A stretch of DNA of 64,000 nt from Deltaproteobacteria bacterium. GTDB taxonomy: Bacteria; Desulfobacterota; GWC2-55-46. Position 1 is the first letter of the stretch; each line of letters starts with the position of its first letter. The notes beneath the pieces were generated by a model. That model had not been told where the DNA came from and made no database searches. It saw only the letters and a list, made by a program, of their open reading frames with translations. Shown here in pieces: positions 8,336 through 16,450 of the stretch. The DNA lies in the NCBI GenBank assembly GCA_015075075.1, contig JABTVA010000004.1, positions 62,001 to 126,000 of the forward strand, read 5' to 3'. Position numbers and translations under genes: made by a program.

Positions 8336-9300
8336 GGGCGCTTGTGGCGGGTTTCGGCTCAGCCGGGAAAAGGCACCTCTCGAACCTCCTCGAGCTGGAG
8401 GGCATGGAAGGGGTGACGGTCCTTACCTCGCGCTTGTCAGGAGAGTGGTCGGGCCCGCCGAGCGTGAAGTTCATAGGCTCGATTGACGAGGTCGGGAAAA
8501 GGGGCGCGCCCTCGGGCGCGGACTTCGCGATACTCGCCAATGAAACGGGAAAGCACCTTGAAACGGCGGTCGCGCTCGCGAAAAGGGGGACAGACCTCTT
8601 TATAGAGAAGCCGCTCTCGCACAGCCTCGAAGGGGTCGAATCGCTCGTGAGCGCGGTACGGGAGAGCGGGGTGAGGGTCTTCATAGCCTATAACATGAGG
8701 TTCATGGGGGCGATTAGAAGGCTAAAGGAGGAGCTAAAGAGGGGCATCGTGGGCGCGCCGTATTTCGCGCGCATAGAGGCGGGCCAGTTCCTGCCGCATT
8801 GGAGGCCCGGGAGCGATTACAGGAAGGGCTATAGCGCGAGCAGGGAAAGGGGCGGAGGCGTGCACCTCGACCTATCCCACGAGCTGGACTACATGCGTTT
8901 CCTCTTCGGCGACCCGCTCTCGTGGAAGACGGCCAGGGCGGGCGTAAGCTCTCTCGAGATAGACTCCGAGGACGTATTCGAGGGCATATACCGTTACGGG
9001 GACGGGTTCATCTGCAGCGTCCATCTCGACTATCTGCAGAGGCGGAAGACGAGGAAGATAATCGTCGTGGGCAGCCTCGGCAGGCTCGAATGCGACCTCG
9101 TGGAAGGCAGGATAGTCCTTGAGAGCAGAGGCGAGACGGAGCTGATAGAGGACGAGAGCCTTTTCGGGCTCGACGGCACGTATAAGGACGAGCTTCTATA
9201 CTTCCTCGGCGCGCTAAAGAGGGGTGAAGACCCGGAACCGGGCCTTTTTGACGGCATTGCCGTGCTGAGGCTCCTGGAGGACTCCGGTGTACGGCAATAA
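8332..9300 (+). CDS. Gfo/Idh/MocA family oxidoreductase
   Basis: A 322-residue NAD(P)-dependent oxidoreductase. The Rossmann part begins with ALVAGFGSAGKRH, and the family EKP motif appears in LFIEKPLSH, with the catalytic-domain HELDYMRFLFGDP further on. Its place between an SDR and the CMP-sugar synthetase matches the PtmF position in some legionaminate clusters. It may oxidise or epimerise a sugar intermediate. It starts 4 nt before the SDR stop, and its end overlaps the next gene by 14 nt. Confidence 0.75.
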   Translation: MRALVAGFGSAGKRHLSNLLELEGMEGVTVLTSRLSGEWSGPPSVKFIGSIDEVGKRGAPSGADFAILANETGKHLETAVALAKRGTDLFIEKPLSHSLEGVESLVSAVRESGVRVFIAYNMRFMGAIRRLKEELKRGIVGAPYFARIEAGQFLPHWRPGSDYRKGYSASRERGGGVHLDLSHELDYMRFLFGDPLSWKTARAGVSSLEIDSEDVFEGIYRYGDGFICSVHLDYLQRRKTRKIIVVGSLGRLECDLVEGRIVLESRGETELIEDESLFGLDGTYKDELLYFLGALKRGEDPEPGLFDGIAVLRLLEDSGVRQ

Positions 9301-10003
9301 CAGGGTGCTCTGCGTCATACCGGCAAGGGGCGGGTCAAAGGGGCTCCCGGGCAAAAACGTCATGGTACTCGCGGGCAAGCCCCTGATCGCACACACCATA
9401 GGCCACGCACGCGCTTCCCGCTACATAGACAGGACTATCGTATCCACGGAAGACGGCGATATCGCAAGGGTGGCAAAGGAAAACGGGGCGGAGGTCCCGT
9501 TCAGGAGGCCATTGGAGCTTGCTGCAGACAATAGTGGCACCATGGACGTCCTCGCCCACGCGGTGGAGGCGATGGAGACCGGGCACGGGTGCTCTTTCGA
9601 GGTACTGGTGCTCCTCCATGCTACCGCCCCCCTGAGGAGGACCGAGGACATAGACAACTGCATAGAGCTTCTTTCAGAAAAGGGTGCAAGCAATATCTTC
9701 TCTGTCACAAGGGCGCAGAGAAACCCGTATTTCAACATGGTGGAGACCAAGCCTGACGGCAGGGTGGGCCTCGTTAAGGGCGGCTCTTTCACGACGCGGC
9801 AGGACGCGCCTCCGGTCTACGAGATGAACTCGTCCATCTACGTGTGGCGGATGGAGAGGTTCAAGAAGGAGAGGAGGATATTCTCCGGCGGGAGCGCCAT
9901 ATACGAGATGCCGAGGGAGAGGTCGATCGACATAGACGACCTGCTTGATTTCAGGATGGCGGAGATGATCATGGCCGGGGAGGGCGCATGCCAGGGAACC
10001 TGA
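9287..10003 (+). CDS. legF: CMP-nonulosonic acid synthetase (NeuA/LegF family)
   Basis: A 238-residue acylneuraminate cytidylyltransferase. The N-terminal CTP loop IPARGGSKGLPGKN is intact, as are LLHATAPLR and YVWRMERF. It should activate the nonulosonic acid as CMP-Leg for a glycosyltransferase. GTG start, overlapping the oxidoreductase by 14 nt; ATG of the next gene lies within its last codons. Two further cytidylyltransferase homologues occur in the window, but this one belongs to the NeuB/NeuC operon and is the best candidate for the legionaminate enzyme. Confidence 0.85.
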   Translation: MYGNNRVLCVIPARGGSKGLPGKNVMVLAGKPLIAHTIGHARASRYIDRTIVSTEDGDIARVAKENGAEVPFRRPLELAADNSGTMDVLAHAVEAMETGHGCSFEVLVLLHATAPLRRTEDIDNCIELLSEKGASNIFSVTRAQRNPYFNMVETKPDGRVGLVKGGSFTTRQDAPPVYEMNSSIYVWRMERFKKERRIFSGGSAIYEMPRERSIDIDDLLDFRMAEMIMAGEGACQGT

Positions 10004-10878
10004 GGATAATACCGAAGCTTGAGATAAAGGGGCCGAACCTCGTAAAGGGGGTCCACCTCGAAGGGCTCCGGGTGCTGGGCAAGCCCTGGGACTTCGCGTG
10101 CAGATATTACGAGGAGGGCGCCGACGAGCTCATATACATGGACGTGGTAGCGAGCCTCTATGGAAGGAACAGCCTCGCGGACATAGTCGCCCGGACCGCG
10201 AACGACCTCTTCATCCCCCTTACCGTCGGAGGCGGCCTGAGGACGCTCGATGATATCAGGACGCTGCTTCGCGCCGGGGCTGACAAGGTCGCAATCAATA
10301 CGGCGGCCATAAAAAATCCCGGGTTCATAAGAGAGGCCGCGAGGACCTTCGGGTCGCAATGCATAGTGGTCTCGATAGAGGCCAAGCGGACCCCGGGCAG
10401 CGGCTACGAGGCTTATACCGATAGCGGCAGGGAGCCTTCGGGCAGGGACGCGGTGGAATGGGCGGTGGAGGCCGCCTCGCTTGGAGCGGGCGAGATACTC
10501 CTTACCTCGGTTGACATGGACGGCACAGGCCTGGGCTATGACGTCGAGCTTATAAAAAGGATATCTGCCGCCGTCCCAGTGCCCGTAATAGCGTCAGGCG
10601 GGTGCGGGAACCCTGAGCACATGTGCGAAGCGGCAAAGGCGGGCGCGGACGCGCTCTCTGCGGCATCGGTCTTTCATTACAGGAGCTTCAGGCGCGAGGT
10701 CGATATCGGGGAGTTCAGCGCAGAGGGGAATATCGAGTTCATGCTGGGGAATACCGGGGGGCACGGGTTTTTGCGGGGGCGCATAAGCCCCTGCGGCATA
10801 GGGGAATTTAAAGAGCGTCTTTGCGCGGCCGGGATGAAAACGAGAATGTTCCCTCAGCCGGTCTCAATGGCGCTCTGA
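9988..10878 (+). CDS. hisF2: HisF-like cyclase subunit of sugar amidotransfer system (HisF2)
   Basis: HisF-type (beta/alpha)8 barrel of 296 residues, about 45 longer than histidine-pathway HisF. The two HisF catalytic aspartates (Asp11 and Asp130) are replaced by glutamates: Glu12 in PKLEIKG and Glu131 in VSIEAKR. An insertion of about 35 residues (EFSAEGNIEFML region) follows the last barrel strands; my impression is that this occurs in other glycan-locus HisF2 proteins. With HisH2 and the PP-loop amidotransferase downstream it is predicted to support conversion of an N-acetyl group to acetamidino on a nonulosonic or related sugar, probably channelling ammonia, not histidine synthesis. Confidence 0.8.
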   Translation: MPGNLRIIPKLEIKGPNLVKGVHLEGLRVLGKPWDFACRYYEEGADELIYMDVVASLYGRNSLADIVARTANDLFIPLTVGGGLRTLDDIRTLLRAGADKVAINTAAIKNPGFIREAARTFGSQCIVVSIEAKRTPGSGYEAYTDSGREPSGRDAVEWAVEAASLGAGEILLTSVDMDGTGLGYDVELIKRISAAVPVPVIASGGCGNPEHMCEAAKAGADALSAASVFHYRSFRREVDIGEFSAEGNIEFMLGNTGGHGFLRGRISPCGIGEFKERLCAAGMKTRMFPQPVSMAL

Positions 10879-10904
10879 TACGGTCTTTTTGAAGGAGGGT
10901 CGGA

Positions 10905-11603
10905 TTGGGTCCAAGGGTCACCATACTCGACTACGGCATGGGGAACATATTCAGCATAGAACGCGCGATGAGGAAACTCGGCTGCGAGACCGTGCTTGCG
11001 GATTCACCCGAGGGCATAGCCGGGGCAGAGAGGCTCATACTCCCCGGGGTCGGCGCGTTCGGAAAGGCGATGGAGGAGCTTGAGAGAAGGGACTGCGTGA
11101 GGGCCATTCTGGACTACGCGGCCTCCGGAAAGCCGCTACTCGGGATATGCCTCGGGATGCAGCTCCTCATGAGAGAGGGGAGCGAATTCGGGGGAGGGCG
11201 CGGGCTCGGCATCGTAGAGGGCAGGGTAGTGGCGCTTAAAGGCGAGGATATGGACGGGAGACGCCTAAAGGTCCCGCATATCGGCTGGAACGGCGTCTGT
11301 GAAAACGGCAAAGAGGCCAGCTGGAAAGGCACCATACTCGACGGGGTGGGGTGGGACAGCAGCTTCTACTTCGTCCACTCCTTTGTGTGCGTTCCTTCTG
11401 ACCAGGGCGCTGTGCTTGCCGAAACCTCATACGGCTCCGAGAGGTTCCCGTCGGTAATACAGGCCGGGAACATACACGGATGCCAGTTCCACCCGGAAAA
11501 GAGCGGGCCCCTGGGGCTCGCGGTCTGCCGTAACTTTGCTTTCAATACGCCTGAAAAGGGGTGCGGGGATGCTATTCGGAAAGACGCTGGACAGGCAGCT
11601 TGA
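10905..11603 (+). CDS. hisH2: HisH-like glutamine amidotransferase subunit (HisH2)
   Basis: Class I glutamine amidotransferase of 232 residues with the complete triad Cys82 (GICLGMQ), His196 and Glu198 (FHPEK). It should release ammonia from glutamine for its HisF2 partner. TTG start at 10905 is chosen because GAAGGAGGG stands just upstream; the 26-nt space after hisF2 is one of the few real gaps in the operon. The C-terminus runs past the normal end and overlaps the next gene by 35 nt. Confidence 0.82.
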   Translation: MGPRVTILDYGMGNIFSIERAMRKLGCETVLADSPEGIAGAERLILPGVGAFGKAMEELERRDCVRAILDYAASGKPLLGICLGMQLLMREGSEFGGGRGLGIVEGRVVALKGEDMDGRRLKVPHIGWNGVCENGKEASWKGTILDGVGWDSSFYFVHSFVCVPSDQGAVLAETSYGSERFPSVIQAGNIHGCQFHPEKSGPLGLAVCRNFAFNTPEKGCGDAIRKDAGQAA

Positions 11604-12783
11604 GAAGAGGCCCGGAAAGGTAAGGTTCTGCGCGAAGTGCGTCGTATCGAACCAGAGGCCGAGGATTACGTTCGATAGCGAGGGGGTCTGCAGCGCATGC
11701 AGGTACGCCCACGAGAAGCACCGCGAGATAGACTGGAAGGAAAGGGAGGCAAGGCTCATGGACCTCCTTGACAGGCACAGGTCGAAAAACGGGCGCTACG
11801 ACTGCGTTGTGCCCGGGAGCGGCGGAAAGGACAGCGGCTTTGTTGCCCACCAGCTGAAATACAGGTACGGGATGAACCCGCTTACGGTCACATTCGCCCC
11901 GCACATATATACGGACATAGGCTGGCAAAACTATGTCGCCTTCAAGGACGCGGGCTTCGACAACGTCCTCATATTCCCGGACGGGAAGACGGTCCGAAAG
12001 CTGTCGAGGATGGCCTTCGAGCTCTGGGGCGACCACTTCAAGATATTCGGCCTCGGGCAGAAGGCCATAGCCTTCAACATAGCTACGAGGTTCGGCATAC
12101 CCCTCATTTTCTACGGAGAGAACGGGGAGATAGAGTACGGCGGGTCGGTCAAGAACAAGGAGAAGCCCTTCGAGGACATAGAGGACTGGAGCGAGCTCTA
12201 TTTCCAGGGCTCCACCCTTGACGAGCTCCTCGAAGAAGGCTTGCAGAAGCGGCTCTTTACGAAAGAAGAGGCCCGTAGCGAGACCTTCCAGCTCTACAAG
12301 CCCCCGCCCGCGTCCGAGCTTCGGAGTCTCGGCGCCGAGATGCACTGGTTCTCCTATTACAAGAAGTGGGTGCCGCAGGAGAATTACTACTACGCGGTCG
12401 AGAATACCGGGTTCAAGGCGAACCCCGAGGGCCGCTCCGAGGGGACCTATTCCAAATACGCGAGCCTCGACGACAAGACCGACGGCTTCCATTACTGGAT
12501 GGCCCATATCAAGTTCGGCATATGCAGGGCCACGTCAGACGCGGCGCACGAGATACGGGACGGGCACATAACGAGGGAAGAGGGCGCGGCCCTCGTAAGG
12601 AGGTATGACGGCGAGTTCCCCGCAAGGCACTTCCGTACGTTCCTCGACTATCTCGGCATGGACGAGGCAGGGTTCCGGGAGGTTGTGGAGATGTACCGGA
12701 CCCTTTCCCCGCACATCTGGAAAAAGACCGGCGGCGAATGGAGGCTCAGGCACACTGTCTGGGGCGGCGGTGTCGATGACTAA
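11569..12783 (+). CDS. N-acetyl sugar amidotransferase (PseA/WbpG/PtmG family)
   Basis: A 404-residue PP-loop enzyme. Two CxxC pairs (Cys21/24 and Cys41/44) form a likely zinc ribbon, followed by the ATP loop SGGKDS at residues 84-89. This family works with HisH/HisF pairs to turn acetamido groups into acetamidino groups on pseudaminic, legionaminic or mannuronic acid derivatives. ATG at 11569 is preferred over the upstream TTG at 11536 because the family begins near this point and a purine-rich stretch precedes it. Which sugar is modified is inferred from the NeuB/NeuC context. Confidence 0.82.
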   Translation: MLFGKTLDRQLEKRPGKVRFCAKCVVSNQRPRITFDSEGVCSACRYAHEKHREIDWKEREARLMDLLDRHRSKNGRYDCVVPGSGGKDSGFVAHQLKYRYGMNPLTVTFAPHIYTDIGWQNYVAFKDAGFDNVLIFPDGKTVRKLSRMAFELWGDHFKIFGLGQKAIAFNIATRFGIPLIFYGENGEIEYGGSVKNKEKPFEDIEDWSELYFQGSTLDELLEEGLQKRLFTKEEARSETFQLYKPPPASELRSLGAEMHWFSYYKKWVPQENYYYAVENTGFKANPEGRSEGTYSKYASLDDKTDGFHYWMAHIKFGICRATSDAAHEIRDGHITREEGAALVRRYDGEFPARHFRTFLDYLGMDEAGFREVVEMYRTLSPHIWKKTGGEWRLRHTVWGGGVDD

Positions 12784-13594
12784 GCCGGGGACTGAGCAAG
12801 GCGGAAAGGGCGCAATCGGGATAATACCGGCGAGGATGGCCTCAACGAGGTTTCCCGGCAAGCCGCTACGCCCCATACTGGGCATGCCCATGATAGGGCA
12901 CGTATACCTCCGGAGCAGGCTCTCTCCGGCCCTTGACGAGGTGTACGTGGCAACCTGCGACGCCGCGATACGGGACTATGTACAGTCGATCGGAGGCAAG
13001 GCCATCATGACGCTCGACACCCACGAGCGCGCTTCCGACAGGACCGCCGAGGCCATGCTCAAGGTCGAGGACATGACCGGCAGGCGGGCTGAAATAGTCG
13101 TGATGATACAGGGGGACGAGCCGATGGTCACGCCGGAGATGATAGAGAGGGCCGTAGAGCCTATCCTCGACGGCCCGGAGGTGAACATAGTGAACCTCAT
13201 GGCAGAGATAAGCCAGTCGGAAGCCGGCGACCCTAACGAAATAAAGGTGGTGGTCGACAAGCGCGGCGACGCCGTCTACTTCTCAAGGGAGGCGATACCA
13301 TCCGGGAGCAAATACAAGGGGGGGCTTAAGCGCTTCAAGCAGGTCTGCGTGATCCCGTTCAGGAGGGAATCCCTTCTTAAGTTCAACAGCCTCGGCCAGA
13401 CCCCCCTTGAGATAATCGAATCGGTGGACATGCTGAGGCTAATAGAGAACGGCCTCAAGGTGCGGATGGTCGCTGCAAAGGCGGCGACCTGGAGCGTTGA
13501 TACCGTCGAGGACCTTAAGAAAGTGGAGCAGGCGATGATGGGCGACCCGATGCTCGCAAGGTACATGGGCAAAGCGGCGGGGGCGCGGGCATGA
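12776..13594 (+). CDS. Cytidylyltransferase of the KdsB family
   Basis: A 272-residue CMP-sugar synthetase related to 3-deoxy-manno-octulosonate cytidylyltransferase (IIPARMASTRFPGKPL, then QGDEPMVTPEMI and FSREAIPSG). The reading frame is open further upstream, but ATG at 12776 fits both the family start and the 8-nt overlap with the amidotransferase. Its place in a secondary sugar cluster suggests a locus-specific ulosonic acid, or a paralogue of the housekeeping Kdo enzyme; sequence alone cannot choose. Confidence 0.75.
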   Translation: MTKPGTEQGGKGAIGIIPARMASTRFPGKPLRPILGMPMIGHVYLRSRLSPALDEVYVATCDAAIRDYVQSIGGKAIMTLDTHERASDRTAEAMLKVEDMTGRRAEIVVMIQGDEPMVTPEMIERAVEPILDGPEVNIVNLMAEISQSEAGDPNEIKVVVDKRGDAVYFSREAIPSGSKYKGGLKRFKQVCVIPFRRESLLKFNSLGQTPLEIIESVDMLRLIENGLKVRMVAAKAATWSVDTVEDLKKVEQAMMGDPMLARYMGKAAGARA

Positions 13595-14634
13595 GGTTCA
13601 TCAAGCCCCTTAGAATAGCGGAAGAGATCATATTCGTGGACGGCCTCTGGGGCACGGGGAAATCGATAATAGGGCCGGTCCTGGGGAGCTTCGAGAGGGT
13701 CGAGAAGCAGAAGCTTGAGCCCATATACGAGCACCTTTCGGTCCTCGACCGCTTCGGCAAGATCGACCCGGACTCCGGGGCGGCCATGATGAGGCTATAC
13801 GCCGACATCGCGCTCTTCAATTCCATGATATCGCGCGAGGTGAACCTCCGGCCATTCGACGACTCGGGCCTCCTCAATAACCCGAGGCCGCTCGAATACA
13901 TGGCGAGGCTCCTCTACAAGGACGGCGACGCGGTCATGGAGAGGATAAGGGAAAAGAGGCCGATACTCCAGATAATGACACACCAGATACTGCCGGCGGC
14001 CCGGCTCGCGTTCAGGTCCTTCGGCGAGAGGTTCAGGATAATCGAGATGGTCCGGCACCCTCTTTACATGGCCCAGCACTGGTTCAGCTACATAGAGAGG
14101 TGCGGGAGGGACCCGAGGGAATTTACGCTCTGGATAGAGGACGGCAGCGGCCCGCCCCTGCCCTGGTTCTCAAGCGGATGGGAGGAGAGATACTCGAGTC
14201 TTTCGACCATGGACAAGGTCATCTACTCGATAAAATGGCTCTATGAGGAATCGGAAAAGGCCATGAGCGGTCTTTCGGAGGGCGAAAGGTCGAGGGTTTT
14301 CCTCATTCCATTTGAAAGGTTCGTGAAAGACCCCTGGCACTTCATAGGGAAGCTGAAGGCCTTTCTCGGGGTGAACCCCACGGAGAGGACAAAAAGGGTC
14401 CTCAGAAAACAGAAGTGCCCGCGCGCGAACCTCTCGGCAGGGAAAGGGCATGGAAGCTACGGATGGAGCGGCCCCCTGGGGAGCGACGACAGCGAAGACT
14501 ACAGCAGAAGGATGGAGTTCGTGGACGCCAAAGCAAGCCCGGAGGCCGCGGCCGAGCTGAGAAGGATGTGCGGGTCATATGAGGAGCGGTTTCAGGTCTC
14601 AATCCCGCGAAGGGGGGCTGAATATGGGGCGTGA
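13591..14634 (+). CDS. Sulfotransferase-like protein
   Basis: A 347-residue protein with a P-loop-like GLWGTGKS at residues 18-25, the position where sulfotransferases bind the 5'-phosphosulfate of PAPS. EMVRHPLYM and VFLIPFERFVKDP match the 3'-phosphate-binding parts of the fold. It may sulfate a sugar of the glycan. Start overlaps the KdsB-like stop by 4 nt. A different nucleotide-dependent transferase of the P-loop class remains possible, since no PAPS-synthesis gene is seen in the window. Confidence 0.6.
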   Translation: MRFIKPLRIAEEIIFVDGLWGTGKSIIGPVLGSFERVEKQKLEPIYEHLSVLDRFGKIDPDSGAAMMRLYADIALFNSMISREVNLRPFDDSGLLNNPRPLEYMARLLYKDGDAVMERIREKRPILQIMTHQILPAARLAFRSFGERFRIIEMVRHPLYMAQHWFSYIERCGRDPREFTLWIEDGSGPPLPWFSSGWEERYSSLSTMDKVIYSIKWLYEESEKAMSGLSEGERSRVFLIPFERFVKDPWHFIGKLKAFLGVNPTERTKRVLRKQKCPRANLSAGKGHGSYGWSGPLGSDDSEDYSRRMEFVDAKASPEAAAELRRMCGSYEERFQVSIPRRGAEYGA

Positions 14635-16450
14635 AAACCTCCTTGTGCTCCTCGAAGACAAGGGCCAGTTCTTAGAGTACGAGAAGGCCGGGCCCGAGTA
14701 CGCCTCCTTGAGGCACGCGATACTGGCGCTCACTCCTCAAGCTATCGAGATATGCGCATCAAGAGGACTGAAGTTCATCACCCCTGAAGAATGCTTTTCC
14801 GAGGAGGAATACTACCGGCAGAAGAAGGTCTCGGAAAAAGAGATACAGGGCATGGTGTCCGCGCTCGACCGCCGTTATGCGCGCCTTTCTGAATACGAGG
14901 TCGGGTTCCCGCTCGAGATGGGAAGATACTTTTATTTGCTGCTTTATCTCCTTGCAGGCGCGCTGCACCTGAGGGCGTTCGTGCTGGAGAGGGCCATCGC
15001 GCGTTTCGATCCCGGCCTCATCCTGGCCTTCATGCCGCGTTCCGCGGAAAAAGAGAACGGAAAGGCTGAGAGGCACAGGCCCTATGCCGAGCTCCTCCTC
15101 AATTCGCCTTATGCCGGGCGATGCCGGGCAATTGAATACGACCCGGCTCAACCGCCTGCCTCGATCCAGGAAAGGCTGAAGGGCGCGGCGGTCGAGGCTA
15201 TCGGGAGGTTCCCGGCGCTATCGAGCTACTACGCTCTCAAGAGAAACGGCCTGAGCGCCGGGAGAAAGCCCCGGGGGGGCAATATCCTTATCCTGGGCCC
15301 AGTTTACAACTGGAAAAGCGTCCTCAGTCATCCAATGTTAAAGGACCGCGCAGGCCTCTTCTGGATACCGAGGGAGCAGGCGGGGCCGCGTAAAATCCTG
15401 AGAAAAGAAGGCGCAGGGCAGTTATGCGACTGCAGGTTCCTGGGTTTCGACCTGAACCGGGCCTTAAGCGGTTTTTTCAGCGCGGCCCAATCTACGTTCG
15501 ATGAGCTTCTGGAAACCCATGACGATGTGGCCAGGATGGTCAAAAGGGCGGACATGGTCCTTGTCTCGGTCTTTGCCTCGCCCAGGCTCAACCATGCGGC
15601 CCATGTCGCAAGTAGCATGGGGAAGCCCGTAATAGTATACCAGCACGGAGAGCAGAACCTCTGGGACAATAGCCTCTTCCCGGAAGCGACCGAGCTCCTC
15701 TACGCCGACCACTACCTTTCCTTCGGGGACGGCGTAACCGGCAAGTACCTCGAAGCCGTTGGAGAGGGAAAATTAAAGGGGGCTCGCTCCATAGGCTCAG
15801 CCGCGCTCGAATCGATCCCGGGCGGAGATGCAAAAAGCGGCTATATCCTCTACGCCACGGGGAAGTACCACCTCTACTCCACCCCGTTCATAAGCACTAT
15901 CGGGCAGGACACCCGCCTTTATAACGCGCAGAAAAATATTCTCGGGTTCCTGACTAGTCTGGCCCGCGCCGGAGGGCCGAGGGCCGTATTCAAAAGGAAC
16001 AACACCGCAAACCATAACGAACTGCCCTTCGAGGTGGATAAGGCCATAGACGAGGCCCGGCCTGATGAAAAGTTCACCTCTCTTCTTTCAGGTGCCTCGC
16101 TCGTGATACTCGACGCGCCCGCGACAACCTGCCTTGAGGCCTGCGCAACAAGAAAGCCCCTTTTCGTCCTCCTTGACAGGGTGAAATGGAACGAGGAACC
16201 CGAGAGGCTCCTCAAGAGAAGGGCTGTCGCGGCCTACACCCCGGATGATCTCATCATGAGGATAGAGGAATATTTAAAAACCGGGGAATACGGCGCGGAC
16301 CTCGATGACCGCGAGTTCGTAAGGGCCTACGGCACGCACCTTGACGACGGGAAGAGCGCTGAGCGGGCGGCCGGTTTTGTCCTGAAGCTCCTCGATGAGC
16401 GCCAAAGGGCAGGGGTCCTGCCCCGCAGGGGGGCCGGGTCGCTCGCATGA
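14624..16450 (+). CDS. Putative surface-carbohydrate transferase (GT-B-like)
   Basis: A 608-residue soluble protein without signal peptide. The C-terminal half looks like a GT-B transferase of the CDP-glycerol/capsule type: VIVYQHGEQNLW, then SFGDGV, and ILDAPATTCLEACATRKPLFVLL, where a conserved acidic residue would bind the nucleotide. The N-terminal half is not recognised. ATG at 14624 follows AGGGGG at normal spacing and overlaps the sulfotransferase stop. A nonulosonic acid transferase is an attractive guess, as the CMP-sugar genes are immediately upstream and the flippase immediately downstream, but the family is not certain. Confidence 0.5.
   Translation: MGRENLLVLLEDKGQFLEYEKAGPEYASLRHAILALTPQAIEICASRGLKFITPEECFSEEEYYRQKKVSEKEIQGMVSALDRRYARLSEYEVGFPLEMGRYFYLLLYLLAGALHLRAFVLERAIARFDPGLILAFMPRSAEKENGKAERHRPYAELLLNSPYAGRCRAIEYDPAQPPASIQERLKGAAVEAIGRFPALSSYYALKRNGLSAGRKPRGGNILILGPVYNWKSVLSHPMLKDRAGLFWIPREQAGPRKILRKEGAGQLCDCRFLGFDLNRALSGFFSAAQSTFDELLETHDDVARMVKRADMVLVSVFASPRLNHAAHVASSMGKPVIVYQHGEQNLWDNSLFPEATELLYADHYLSFGDGVTGKYLEAVGEGKLKGARSIGSAALESIPGGDAKSGYILYATGKYHLYSTPFISTIGQDTRLYNAQKNILGFLTSLARAGGPRAVFKRNNTANHNELPFEVDKAIDEARPDEKFTSLLSGASLVILDAPATTCLEACATRKPLFVLLDRVKWNEEPERLLKRRAVAAYTPDDLIMRIEEYLKTGEYGADLDDREFVRAYGTHLDDGKSAERAAGFVLKLLDERQRAGVLPRRGAGSLA

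Noticed and set aside
9988..11603. HisF/HisH as histidine biosynthesis genes
   Set aside because: Catalytic aspartates of HisF are Glu, no other his genes are present, and a sugar amidotransferase follows.
11572..12507. 311-codon reverse frame opposite the sugar amidotransferase
   Set aside because: Shadow of a gene with intact CxxC pairs and PP-loop; low-complexity composition typical of antisense reading.
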